Below are positions 47,053-55,835 of a stretch of DNA of 64,000 nucleotides, one piece after another. Source of the stretch: an uncultured Pelagibacteraceae bacterium (GTDB taxonomy: Bacteria > Pseudomonadota > Alphaproteobacteria > Pelagibacterales > Pelagibacteraceae). The notes beneath the pieces are model-generated. The model saw only the letters and a list, made by a program, of their open reading frames with translations, did no database searches and was not told the DNA's origin. The DNA is taken from positions 112,399 to 176,398 of the forward strand of contig CACJSY010000001.1 of NCBI GenBank assembly GCA_902596205.1, given 5' to 3'. Both the position numbers and the translations under genes were made by a program. The first letter of the stretch is position 1; each line of letters starts with the position of its first letter.

Positions 47053-48119
47053 TAATTAAACAATGCTTTTAAAAAAATCAATTTTGGCATTTTGCTAATA
47101 ATATTTATATCTTCAATAATATTACTTTTATTTGATAAAAATTTGATAATCGTATTTGAAGAAGTTTTAAACATATTAAAAAAAATTTTGGGCATCTTTT
47201 CTGGATGTTTTTCCAATACCCTTAAAAATACTTTATCTAAAAATTGATATTTTTTTCCTAGGTTGAATATTTTCGCACCATCAATATTTTCAATATTTTT
47301 CACTATATACTTACTATGTTCTTGAATATTTAAAAAAGTATATCCAGTACTTAATCGCGTCATGCCCCCTACAGATCCAATATTGATTATTTTATTTTCC
47401 TTTTTGAATGAGGGATAAAAAAGCGGTATAGCTCCTTTTTCAGTAAAATTTATTTTATAGTTTTTTATACCAAGGTTATTTTTTATATAATTTTCTAATT
47501 GAAGATCATAATCCATTAAGCTTTGATCCTCTAAAGCTGAAAGCCAAGTTGTTTCAATCAAAGCTTTATTTTTACTGAATGGTAAAGTGTAAAAAAAGTG
47601 AACATCATTTCTTTGATCACAATTAAAATCCATTAGATTTATTATATCTTCATCAAAAATATTTTTAGGTGTTTCTATCTCGATACCTTGAAAGTGTTGC
47701 CATAATTTTGATTTATCTAATTCTTTTTTATGAACACTGTTGAAAATTATTGAATTATCAGAGTTGATTTCACTCAGATTTTTAAAAAAACTAATATTAG
47801 AATTTGCGTAGAGCTTGGAGTTTATTTTTTTATAGAATTTACCACTATCGATACTTTGGTAAGGAAATTTTTTATTTGTTAATTCATGTGAATTATCTGA
47901 AGAGTTTACAGTAAAATTGTTCCAACTCTTAATTACACAATCGTTAAAATTATGGTCAAATACTCTCCAGAACGACCACGTTTTGTCTCTTTTATATTCT
48001 TCACGAGTTTCAATGATTGCTAAAGTTTTATCTTTTAACTTATCATTAATTTCAAGCTCATAGGCTAAAGATAAACCAGCGCATCCACCACCAATAATTA
48101 TATAATCAAATTCTCTCAT
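47052..48119 (-). CDS. crtY: Lycopene beta-cyclase
   Basis: CrtY converts lycopene to beta-carotene. The 355-residue protein has an N-terminal FAD/NAD-binding Rossmann motif DYIIIGGGCAGLSLAYEL (about 4-21), YKRDKTWSFWRVF, the PYQSID and AIPLFYP regions, IETTWLSAL and GSVGGMTRLSTGYTFLNIQ (about 256-274). These are characteristic of the CrtY family in proteobacteria. It overlaps crtB by 14 bp upstream and blh by one base downstream. It has no close alternative assignment. Confidence 0.92.
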   Translation of the reverse strand: MREFDYIIIGGGCAGLSLAYELEINDKLKDKTLAIIETREEYKRDKTWSFWRVFDHNFNDCVIKSWNNFTVNSSDNSHELTNKKFPYQSIDSGKFYKKINSKLYANSNISFFKNLSEINSDNSIIFNSVHKKELDKSKLWQHFQGIEIETPKNIFDEDIINLMDFNCDQRNDVHFFYTLPFSKNKALIETTWLSALEDQSLMDYDLQLENYIKNNLGIKNYKINFTEKGAIPLFYPSFKKENKIINIGSVGGMTRLSTGYTFLNIQEHSKYIVKNIENIDGAKIFNLGKKYQFLDKVFLRVLEKHPEKMPKIFFNMFKTSSNTIIKFLSNKSNIIEDINIISKMPKLIFLKALFN

Positions 48120-48954
48120 TTAAATTAATCTCTCGTTCTAATATATTATGATTTGACTGGTTACCTTTATTTAAATTTTTAATGAAAAATAATTTAACAA
48201 AGTCAAATACAGATAAAAAGGTCTGAATTGCTTTTTCAAACATTGGAACATAGATTTTGCCAGCTTTATTGTAATTATCTATATTTTTTTGTTTAAGGAT
48301 ATAGTCACCTATTTTTCTGTAAACACGCCTTGCAACAATAACCGAAAATCTTGATTTAAACGGTATATAACGAATAGAGTTAAATGAATTTTCATAAAAT
48401 ATTTGAGACTCATTTATCAATTCTCGAATTGCCGAAAAATCGTGACTGACATATTGTCTATTACGTTCTTTGTCTTCACAAACGTCACGAGCAATATTGG
48501 TAAGCTGCATTGCGATACCTAAGTCAATAGCGCCTTTAAGAGCTTCTTTATTTTTAACTTTTAGTATTTTTGACATCATTAATCCGACTGTTCCAGCAAC
48601 TCTATAAGAATAAACAAGTAAGTCTTTTTTTGAATTAATTATCACTTTTTCCTCTAAGTCCGTTTCTACACCATCAAATAAATCTATTACTATTTGTTTA
48701 GAAATACTTTCACTATCAATTATTGACCACATATCATTTATAATTTGATTGTTAAGATTTTTATTTTCAAAATCTTTTTTGAATTTTAAAAAAATTTCTT
48801 TCTTGGATTGTAGATTGGTATTGTTATCAGCTATATCATCTAAGGTTCTACAGAAATTATATAAAGATGAACATTTTTTGAAAGTATCTTTCGATAGAAA
48901 AAAACTTGCCCAATAAAAAGATTTAGCATGTTTTTTTAATAAATTATTTTTCAT
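48106..48954 (-). CDS. crtB: Phytoene synthase
   Basis: CrtB joins two geranylgeranyl diphosphates to phytoene. The 282-residue protein of the squalene/phytoene synthase fold shows FYWASFFLSKDTFKK, the first Asp-rich motif CRTLDDIADN (about 34-43), YRVAGTVGLMMSKIL, and the second motif AMQLTNIARDVCEDKERNR (about 148-166). The C-terminal part has the YNKAGKIYVPMFEKAI stretch. It overlaps crtI by one base and crtY by 14 bp. The geranylgeranyl diphosphate synthase (crtE) is not in this window. Confidence 0.94.
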   Translation of the reverse strand: MKNNLLKKHAKSFYWASFFLSKDTFKKCSSLYNFCRTLDDIADNNTNLQSKKEIFLKFKKDFENKNLNNQIINDMWSIIDSESISKQIVIDLFDGVETDLEEKVIINSKKDLLVYSYRVAGTVGLMMSKILKVKNKEALKGAIDLGIAMQLTNIARDVCEDKERNRQYVSHDFSAIRELINESQIFYENSFNSIRYIPFKSRFSVIVARRVYRKIGDYILKQKNIDNYNKAGKIYVPMFEKAIQTFLSVFDFVKLFFIKNLNKGNQSNHNILEREINLNERI

Positions 48955-50420
48955 TAAAATAATTTATCTAAAACTTTTGCCGATGAAAGAACACCAGGCA
49001 TTCCAGCACCAGGGTGTGTACCGGCACCCACAAAGTATAAATTTTTATATATCTCAGATTGATTATGAAATCTAAAATAAGCTGACTGAGAAAATTTTGG
49101 CTGAATTGAAAATCCAGAGCCATAAAGAGTCGCTAGATCAATTTCAAAATAATCAGGCGTTAAATAAAAATCGCTTACCACACTTTCTTTAATACCTGGA
49201 AGGACAGTTTTATCCATTTTATCTAAAACTAAATCTTTAAATTTATCTCCTTCTTTTATCCAATTAACTTTAGACAAGTTATTTGGCACTGGAACCAAAA
49301 CATAAAAAGCATCTTGACCTTCTGGAGCCATATTAGGGTCAGTTGCTGATGGTCGATGTAAATAATAGCTTATGTCGTCAGAAAGTATTTTTTTTTCAAA
49401 AATTTTATCAAGATGTTTTTCATAGGTTTCTCCAAAATAAATTGTGTGATGTGCAACATTATTGAATTTTTTTTTTGAACCAAAATAATAAACGAACAAT
49501 CCCATGGAATAATCCATTCTTTTCATTTTTTGTTTAAATAAAAAATCATAATCTTCCTTTGATTTAATTAGGTTATTATAAACATTAGGAGGGTCAGAAT
49601 TACAAATCACATAGTCACTATTAATTATCTTTGAATTATTAATTTTAACACCTTTAACCTTTTTATTTTCCGTAAGTATCTCTGTAACTTCAGCGTCTTT
49701 GATAATTTTGATATTTTCTTCGATCATTAGTTTTTCTAAAGCTTTCACTACATTCCCTGTTCCTCCCATAGAGTAGTGAATGCCCCATTTTTTCTCTAAA
49801 AATAAAATTAATGTATATATCGATGTAGTACTGAATGGATTTCCACCCACTAAAAGTGGGTGCATACTAAATACTCTTCTTAATTTTTCACTGGAGATGT
49901 ATTTTGAAACTAAACTATAGACTGACTTATAACTTTTCAACTTTAATAAAGAAGGAATTTGTTTCATCATAAAGACAAAATTATTAAAAGGTTTGTCTGA
50001 TAAATCTGTAAAACCTTTATTAAAAATTTTTTCAGTAAAATTTACTAAATTTTTATATCCATCGTAATCAGTAGGGTTAAACTTTTTTACTTGTTCCTCC
50101 ATAGATTTATCATCACCATTATAATCAAAAGTATCTCCGTCGCTGAATACGAAGCGATACCATAAATCTAAGGGGACTATTTCGACGTAGTCATTAATAT
50201 TTTTATTGAATAACGAAAATAATTCTTCAAATAGATACGGGGCAGTAATTACTGTTGGACCGCCGTCGTAAACAAACCGATCTTTTTTAAAAACTCTAGC
50301 ACGACCCCCAAGATCAGGGTGTTTTTCTACTAAAGTAACTTTATAGCCTTTAGCTTTTAATCTAAGTGAAGCGGCCAAACCTCCAAAACCAGATCCTATA
50401 ACAATTATTTTTTTTGCCAT
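48954..50420 (-). CDS. crtI: Phytoene desaturase (lycopene-forming)
   Basis: CrtI desaturates phytoene to lycopene using FAD. The 488-residue protein starts with the dinucleotide fold KKIIVIGSGFGGLAASLRLK (about 3-22), VTLVEKHPDLGGRARVF and FVYDGGPTVITAPYLFEEL. It has the family middle region RRVFSMHPLLVGGNPFSTTS and ends with NLYFVGAGTHPGAGMPGVLS, the carotenoid-desaturase signature. It begins 15 bp after atpF with no terminator between, so ATP synthase Fo transcripts could run into the retinal cluster. Confidence 0.95.
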   Translation of the reverse strand: MAKKIIVIGSGFGGLAASLRLKAKGYKVTLVEKHPDLGGRARVFKKDRFVYDGGPTVITAPYLFEELFSLFNKNINDYVEIVPLDLWYRFVFSDGDTFDYNGDDKSMEEQVKKFNPTDYDGYKNLVNFTEKIFNKGFTDLSDKPFNNFVFMMKQIPSLLKLKSYKSVYSLVSKYISSEKLRRVFSMHPLLVGGNPFSTTSIYTLILFLEKKWGIHYSMGGTGNVVKALEKLMIEENIKIIKDAEVTEILTENKKVKGVKINNSKIINSDYVICNSDPPNVYNNLIKSKEDYDFLFKQKMKRMDYSMGLFVYYFGSKKKFNNVAHHTIYFGETYEKHLDKIFEKKILSDDISYYLHRPSATDPNMAPEGQDAFYVLVPVPNNLSKVNWIKEGDKFKDLVLDKMDKTVLPGIKESVVSDFYLTPDYFEIDLATLYGSGFSIQPKFSQSAYFRFHNQSEIYKNLYFVGAGTHPGAGMPGVLSSAKVLDKLF

Positions 50421-50435
50421 ATGTAATGGCCTATT

Positions 50436-50933
50436 CTAACTAGATTTTTTCTTAAGTGCTAATTTTGTTTCTTCAATACTAGAAGTGTAGATTTTATCTA
50501 ATTTACTTTTATCTAGCGAGTTTTTTAACAATTTTTCAACCGACTCTATAGCAATTCTCACAGATGTATTCTTGATGTCCTTAATAGCTTGATTTTTAAG
50601 TTGTTTAATTCTTTCTTCAGAGTTTTTCTTTCTACTTTCCATTAAATTATGAAAATCTTGATTAGTTTTGATAACATTTTTTTCAGCTTCATCGTTTGCT
50701 TTGTTAATCATCATAGCCACTTCTTTTTTTGAATTACTAATTTTTTTTTCATGCTCTATCAGAATATTTTTAGCGTCCTCTTTAAGTTTGTCCGCCTCAT
50801 TAATTTGGTTCTTAATATTTTCTATATTCTCGTCTAGTAGTGTTTTAATTTTTTGAGGAACTTTAAAATAAATAAGAAGCCCCAAAAAAGCAAAAAAGGA
50901 AACCATTACCCAAAAAGTTGCATCTATTATCAT
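50436..50933 (-). CDS. atpF: ATP synthase Fo subunit b
   Basis: This 165-residue peripheral-stalk protein has a short periplasmic/membrane N-terminus with one helix (ATFWVMVSFFAFLGLLIYF, about 5-23) followed by a long, highly charged coiled coil to about residue 160. It is the second of two b-type subunits in tandem, as in photosynthetic bacteria and many alphaproteobacteria, where b and b' form a heterodimer. It overlaps the b' gene by 4 bp. crtI follows after only 15 bp. Confidence 0.92.
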   Translation of the reverse strand: MIIDATFWVMVSFFAFLGLLIYFKVPQKIKTLLDENIENIKNQINEADKLKEDAKNILIEHEKKISNSKKEVAMMINKANDEAEKNVIKTNQDFHNLMESRKKNSEERIKQLKNQAIKDIKNTSVRIAIESVEKLLKNSLDKSKLDKIYTSSIEETKLALKKKSS

Positions 50934-51505
50934 AAATATTTACCTATAGTTTTTTTCGAAACATCTTCAACTGTTGCCTTTATGCTGCTTTCATTAAGTT
51001 TATCACCTGAAATATTTTCTATTATACTTGCAGCTATATTTTCTGAAATTTTTTGGATCTCAGAAATTGAATTTTTTTTGAGCTCAATTATTTCCTTTTG
51101 AGTTTTTGATATTTCTTTTTCAATCTCTTTTTCAATTGTCTCTTTTTTTTTTTGAATATCTTTATCTAATGTGTTTTTAGATTCTAAATGAATTTTTATC
51201 ACCTCTCTTTTTGCATTTTCTAATATTCTTTCATACTCTTTTAATCTTGTTTCTGATAACTCTTTAAATTTATTTGCGTCATCTATATCTTTTTTAATCT
51301 TGTTTTCACGATCTTCTAAATTATTTTTAATTTTCGGTAGGTAAAACTTTGATATTGAAATATATAAGATTGTAAAAACTAAAATTAGCCAGAAGGCTTG
51401 AGACGCCCAATACTTTGGATCTAGCTGAGGCATCCCAGCCTCAGCTGCGAATAGATTATTTCGTATTGCTAATGTAGCAATTGTAAAAGCAAGTAATCGC
51501 TTCAT
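50930..51505 (-). CDS. atpG: ATP synthase Fo subunit b'
   Basis: This 191-residue b'-type stalk subunit has a signal-like first hydrophobic stretch (about 3-20) and the GMPQLDPKYWASQAFWLILV segment (about 24-43). One membrane helix and then a long charged coiled coil, rich in Lys, Glu and Ile, run to the C-terminus. MPQLDPxxWxSQxFWL is the typical b' start. It sits between atpE and atpF and would pair with subunit b. Gene naming differs between genomes (atpF', atpF2 or atpG). Confidence 0.9.
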   Translation of the reverse strand: MKRLLAFTIATLAIRNNLFAAEAGMPQLDPKYWASQAFWLILVFTILYISISKFYLPKIKNNLEDRENKIKKDIDDANKFKELSETRLKEYERILENAKREVIKIHLESKNTLDKDIQKKKETIEKEIEKEISKTQKEIIELKKNSISEIQKISENIAASIIENISGDKLNESSIKATVEDVSKKTIGKYL

Positions 51506-51514
51506 ACTAATTTA

Positions 51515-51742
51515 CTAAAATGCAAATAAAATAATTAAAGCTACTACTAATCCAAACAATCCTGTTGCTTCTGCCAAGGCAAATCCCAAAAGCAAGTTAG
51601 GGAATTGTTTCTGTGCTGCAGACGGATTTCTCATAGCACCAGATAAGTAGTTACCAAAAATAATTCCGATACCTACTCCTGCTCCAGCTAGCGCGATTGC
51701 AGCAAGTCCTGCTCCAATCATTTTTGCCGCTTCTAACTCCAT
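51515..51742 (-). CDS. atpE: ATP synthase Fo subunit c
   Basis: This 75-residue hairpin of two membrane helices forms the rotor ring. Helix 1 is the glycine-rich IGAGLAAIALAGAGVGIGIIFG (residues about 9-30), followed by the polar loop RNPSAAQKQ with the conserved Arg-Asn-Pro. Helix 2 carries the ion-binding glutamate in LGFALAEATGLFGLVVALI (about residue 58). The residues around the glutamate match proton-type, not sodium-type, c subunits. It lies between atpB and the b' gene. Confidence 0.96.
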   Translation of the reverse strand: MELEAAKMIGAGLAAIALAGAGVGIGIIFGNYLSGAMRNPSAAQKQFPNLLLGFALAEATGLFGLVVALIILFAF

Positions 51743-51759
51743 TTTTCCTCCTTTATTTG

Positions 51760-52494
51760 TTAATGATGTAAATTTAATGCATCATTTAAATAGATGCAGG
51801 TTAATATTGCAAAAACATACGCTTGAAGAAATGCTACTAATATTTCTAAGCCAGTTAATGCAACTGAAAAACCAAGTGGCAACCAACCACCTAGCAATCC
51901 CAAACTTATGACAAATCCACCAAATACTTTTAACATAGTGTGTCCTGCCATCATGTTTGCAAATAATCTTACAGATAAACTTACTGGTCTACTTAAATAT
52001 GAAATAATCTCTATTATTGTAATTAATGGCAGGAGAACTACAGGAACTCCACTAGGAACAAATATGCTTAAATATTTAAAACCATGTTTAATAAATCCAA
52101 TAATTGTAACTGCAATAAAAATAAATAAAGCCATGATTAATGTAACAATTATGTGACTAGTAACCGTGAATGAGTAAGGAAGCATTCCGACCATGTTACA
52201 AAAAAGCACAAACATAAATAAGCTGAAGATGAAAGGAAAATAAGGTTTAGCCTTTGACCCTGCTGTATCGCTTATCATTTTAGCTACAAAAGCGTAAAAC
52301 ATCTCGGCTATAAGTTGAATTTTATTGGGTATAATTTTTTTCTCTTTAGATCCAAAAAATAAAAATAATAAAATAATTGATGCACTTATTACCATAAATA
52401 AACTTGCGTTGGTAAACGACAAGTCTATTCCTGCAATTTTAATTTCTGGCCCAATTTTATGGACGCTAAATTGCTGCATCGGGTTGCTCGCCAT
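51760..52494 (-). CDS. atpB: ATP synthase Fo subunit a
   Basis: This 244-residue stator subunit provides the proton half-channels next to the c-ring. It has five to six membrane helices. The essential arginine is in PVSLSVRLFANMMAGHTML (about 174-192), and ILVAFLQAYVFAILTCIYLN near the C-terminus holds the other conserved polar positions. The N-terminus (SNPMQQFSVHKIGPEIKIAG) is typical of alphaproteobacteria. It is preceded by atpI (gap 12 bp) and followed by atpE (gap 17 bp). Confidence 0.96.
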   Translation of the reverse strand: MASNPMQQFSVHKIGPEIKIAGIDLSFTNASLFMVISASIILLFLFFGSKEKKIIPNKIQLIAEMFYAFVAKMISDTAGSKAKPYFPFIFSLFMFVLFCNMVGMLPYSFTVTSHIIVTLIMALFIFIAVTIIGFIKHGFKYLSIFVPSGVPVVLLPLITIIEIISYLSRPVSLSVRLFANMMAGHTMLKVFGGFVISLGLLGGWLPLGFSVALTGLEILVAFLQAYVFAILTCIYLNDALNLHH

Positions 52495-52506
52495 ATATTT
52501 CCTATG

Positions 52507-52791
52507 TTAATCTTCCTTTTGCATTCGGTTTGCAGTTCTTATTACGTTTAACATTCCTGCAGCCGCACCTAAAAAAAAGAAAATTATTATTAACCATGGT
52601 TTAGTATCAAACCAATTATCTAAAATAAACCCAATTATTGTCCCAACAGCAACAGCTGCTACAAGTTCAGTGCCTAATTTGAAAGCACCGCCCATAAATG
52701 AGCCTTTTTGTTCACTATCAGATTGAACCTGTTTTTTTATTTTTGATTTTGCAATTTTTAGGCGAGTTTTAAAATCTTCAGGAATAGTCAT
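52507..52791 (-). CDS. atpI: ATP synthase protein I (AtpI/AtpZ-like)
   Basis: This 94-residue small membrane protein has a basic N-terminal half (FKTRLKIAKSKIKKQ) and two hydrophobic segments (about 36-55 and 60-80) including GTIIGFILDNWFDTKPWLII and FFLGAAAGMLNVIR. These are the pattern of AtpI, which helps assemble the c-ring or transport magnesium/calcium. It opens the Fo gene set. The start is 8 bp after the smc stop, so no separate promoter space exists. Confidence 0.88.
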   Translation of the reverse strand: MTIPEDFKTRLKIAKSKIKKQVQSDSEQKGSFMGGAFKLGTELVAAVAVGTIIGFILDNWFDTKPWLIIIFFFLGAAAGMLNVIRTANRMQKED

Positions 52792-52799
52792 GATTGATT

Positions 52800-55244
52800 T
52801 TAAGCAACTAACTCTTCAGCTTTTTGTAAATCCACAGATACTAGTTGGCTTACCCCTTGCTCAGCCATTGTAACCCCATATAGTCTATGCATTCTAGACA
52901 TTGTTAAAGCATGATGCGTTATTATTATAAATTTTGTATTTGTTATTTTTGTAAGTTCATCTAAAAGTCCGCAGAATCGAGTAACATTAGCATCATCTAA
53001 AGGAGCATCTACTTCATCTAAAACACAAATAGGCGAGGGATTTACTAAAAATACTGCAAAGATTAATGATAGGGCGGTTAATGCTTGCTCACCTCCTGAC
53101 AATAGTGTGATTGATTGCAATCTTTTTCCAGGAGGCGATACAAACATTTCTAAACCAGCTTCAAGAGGATCCTCTGAGTCCACAAGTTCTATTTTCGCTG
53201 TCCCCCCATTAAATAATTTTGTGTAAACCTCATTAAATTTTCTATTAACTTTTGTAAACGCTTCAAGCAATCTTTCTCTTCCTTTTTGATTTAATTCTTC
53301 AATACTTGTTTTCAACTTAACAATTGCTGAATATAAATCAGTTCTATCATCCTCCATTTTTTTAATTTCTGTTTCATATTTTTTTGTTTCCTCATCTGCT
53401 CTAAGATTTACAGATCCAAGAGACTCTCTTTGTTTTTTTACTTTTTCTACCTTTTGTAATTGATCCTCTATTGTTGGAAGATTTTCTGGAGTTAACTCAT
53501 TTAAATCAGATTGAGATAAAATTGATTCTTCGTTTTCAATTTTTAATTCATTTTTTACGGAATATAGTAAATCTTTTTTTCTATTTTCTATTCCCTCGAT
53601 AGTTGCTTCATTTCTAGCTTTATTCTCTTTAAGCCCAGAAAGTTTTAATTGTATTTCTTTAATATTTTGGTTGATAGAATTATATTTTTTTTCAGAGTCG
53701 ATTAATTCTCTCTCTATTTCCTCGTTTCTTTTTTTTGTATTTTCTAAGTTTTGAAGATTTTGACCTTTTGATGTTGCAATACGTTCAGGGTTTTTTTGGT
53801 TCTCGTTTATTTCAGCATGTAATTTGTTTTTTCGTTCTGCCAATTCAGATGTCATTTTTTCTGAGTTAGATCTTAAATTTCTCCAATTTTCTAATTCAAT
53901 ATCTATATTTTTAATTCTTTCTTTTCTTTTAATAGAGTCACTTTGAATTGATTTATCTTTGCTGAATTTTTCAGCATATTCTTCTTGAGAAGAAGTAATA
54001 TTTTTCACAAGTTTTTTAAGTTTTCTAAAAGTTTCTTTTGTTAGCTTTTTATCTTGATCAATGTCTTTTTCAATTCCATCTAACAATAAGTTTAATTCAT
54101 TTTGCAAGTTATCAAGTTTTTCTTTAGAGTTTTTTAATTCTTTCGAGGAACTTGTTTCTACCTCTAATAATTTATTCTCTGTTTTTAAGAGTTCCTCTTT
54201 TTCTCTGGAAATTCTTTTTTCATTTAAATCTGCATCTAAAGAAATGCTTTTTTCTCTTTCTAGATCTGACTCAACAGTTTTAATAGATTTTTCAAGTTTT
54301 TCTTGTAATGATTTTACTCTTGCCTCTTCTTCAATAAGATTAGACATATCTAAATTAAGTTTTTGCAAGCTCGCAGCACTTTCCATTTTTTTATCCCTCA
54401 AAGGGGTAAGTTTAGTATTTTCTTCATCTAAAAGCGTATTATTATGATTAAGATCTATATTAACTGCGCTTATTTCATCTTCATATTCACCTAATTTTTC
54501 TAAAATATCTTTCTTATCTTTTTCTATCTCCTTAATTTTTAAATAATACAAACCGGCCTCAATCTTTTTAATCTCTTTGGATATTTCTTTATATTTTGTA
54601 GCTTCTTCGGCTTGTTTTTTTAAATTATCTAGCTGTTTTTGTTGCTGTTTCTTAAGTTCATCAGCTCTTTTTAAATTATTTTCAGCAGCGTTCAATCTTG
54701 TCTCGGCCTCATGTCTTCTAGCATGAATTCCTGAAATACCCGCAGCTTCTTCAAGTATTGATTTTCTTTCTATGGGTTTTGCAGTCACAAGCTGACCAAT
54801 TCTTCCTTGACTTATTAAAGAAGGCGAATGAGCACCGGTAGATAAATCAGCAAATAATGTTTGAACATCTCTCGCCCTGACCTCTTTATCGTTAATGTAA
54901 TATTTTGAACCTTTATCTTTTTCAATTTTTCTCCTAACTGAAATTTCATCAAATTCGTTATATTGTGAAGGTCCGTCTTTATTCTGATTTTCAAGTAATA
55001 AAGCGACTTCAGATATATTTTTAGATGGTCTATTAGAAGTTCCAGAGAAAATGACATCTTCCATCCCTGAACCTCTCATACTTTTTGCAGAGTTTTCTCC
55101 CATGCACCATCTTAAAGATTCTACAATATTAGATTTGCCACATCCGTTGGGGCCAACTATTCCTGTAAGACCATCCTCAATTAAGAAAGTTGTTTTTTCA
55201 GAAAAGGATTTAAAACCGGTTATGTCAAGTTTTTTAAATTTCAT
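52800..55244 (-). CDS. smc: SMC chromosome segregation ATPase, short, no recognisable hinge
   Basis: SMC organises and segregates chromosomes with ScpAB. Both head halves are intact: FKSFSEKTTFLIEDG and the Walker A GIVGPNGCGKSNIVESLRW at the N-terminus, SLISQGRIGQLV (Q-loop), and near the C-terminus the signature SITLLSGGEQALTALSLIFA, Walker B ICVLDEVDAPLDDANV and FIIITHHALTMSRMHRLYG. However, the protein has 814 residues against about 1,150-1,190 in most bacteria. Residues about 170-650 read as nearly continuous charged coiled coil, with no stretch resembling the globular glycine-containing hinge. The frame is uninterrupted. It follows a DsbA-like gene with no gap and precedes atpI. Confidence 0.93.
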   Translation of the reverse strand: MKFKKLDITGFKSFSEKTTFLIEDGLTGIVGPNGCGKSNIVESLRWCMGENSAKSMRGSGMEDVIFSGTSNRPSKNISEVALLLENQNKDGPSQYNEFDEISVRRKIEKDKGSKYYINDKEVRARDVQTLFADLSTGAHSPSLISQGRIGQLVTAKPIERKSILEEAAGISGIHARRHEAETRLNAAENNLKRADELKKQQQKQLDNLKKQAEEATKYKEISKEIKKIEAGLYYLKIKEIEKDKKDILEKLGEYEDEISAVNIDLNHNNTLLDEENTKLTPLRDKKMESAASLQKLNLDMSNLIEEEARVKSLQEKLEKSIKTVESDLEREKSISLDADLNEKRISREKEELLKTENKLLEVETSSSKELKNSKEKLDNLQNELNLLLDGIEKDIDQDKKLTKETFRKLKKLVKNITSSQEEYAEKFSKDKSIQSDSIKRKERIKNIDIELENWRNLRSNSEKMTSELAERKNKLHAEINENQKNPERIATSKGQNLQNLENTKKRNEEIERELIDSEKKYNSINQNIKEIQLKLSGLKENKARNEATIEGIENRKKDLLYSVKNELKIENEESILSQSDLNELTPENLPTIEDQLQKVEKVKKQRESLGSVNLRADEETKKYETEIKKMEDDRTDLYSAIVKLKTSIEELNQKGRERLLEAFTKVNRKFNEVYTKLFNGGTAKIELVDSEDPLEAGLEMFVSPPGKRLQSITLLSGGEQALTALSLIFAVFLVNPSPICVLDEVDAPLDDANVTRFCGLLDELTKITNTKFIIITHHALTMSRMHRLYGVTMAEQGVSQLVSVDLQKAEELVA

Positions 55245-55835
55245 CTATAAATTTTTATCTATTATTTTTTTAAAGTTTTTATAATCTACTTTACCTAAGT
55301 ATTTTTTTTCATTGACAAATATTGTAGGGGTGGAGTCAATTTTATATCTCTTTTGAGCTTCAATTCTCTGATTGAGAATTATATCTTGAACATTAGTATC
55401 TTTTAGGCACGCATCCATTTTATCCTCTGATAAATTAAAATTCGATCCTACTTTTTTTATTAAAGTGTTAATTTTATTTATATCAGACCCAACAGCCCAA
55501 GATGATTGTTTTTTATAAATTTCCTCCAATAATTTAAATTTCTCATCATTATTAGCTGTACATCTTACAACTATTTCTGCATTTAGGGCGGCCAAGTCCA
55601 ATGGGAAAGCGTGATGCTCAAATTTTACAAGACCTTTATCAATATAATCTTCTTTTAGTTTATTAAAAATAGAATTATGGAAAGTTGCACAATGGGGACA
55701 TGTTAACGATGAAAAAACTTTAACTGTTACTTTAGCATTAGCACTTCCAATGCTTAAGATTTTACTCTCTGAATAAGAGGTTGTAATTAGAAAAATTAAC
55801 AGGGTTGTTTTTATAAATTTACTTATTTCTGTCAT
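55245..55835 (-). CDS. DsbA-family thiol-disulfide protein (periplasmic)
   Basis: This 196-residue protein has a signal peptide (about 1-22, FIKTTLLIFLITTSYSES), then IGSANAKVTVKVFSSLTCPH followed by C: the CPHC active site at about residue 45-48. The central insertion is helical (DKMDACLKDTNVQDIILNQR) and the cis-proline region is TPTIFVNEKKYLGKVDY. This is the DsbA/DsbG-like thioredoxin group (thioredoxin_4) common in alphaproteobacteria. It probably oxidises or isomerises disulfides in the periplasm. It overlaps the DUF721 gene by 17 bp and touches the smc start. Confidence 0.9.
   Translation of the reverse strand: MTEISKFIKTTLLIFLITTSYSESKILSIGSANAKVTVKVFSSLTCPHCATFHNSIFNKLKEDYIDKGLVKFEHHAFPLDLAALNAEIVVRCTANNDEKFKLLEEIYKKQSSWAVGSDINKINTLIKKVGSNFNLSEDKMDACLKDTNVQDIILNQRIEAQKRYKIDSTPTIFVNEKKYLGKVDYKNFKKIIDKNL

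Noticed and set aside
54061..54447. 128-codon Ser/Phe-rich plus-strand frame inside smc
   Set aside because: It is the reverse complement of Lys/Glu-rich coiled coil, which always yields long Ser/Phe-rich antisense frames.
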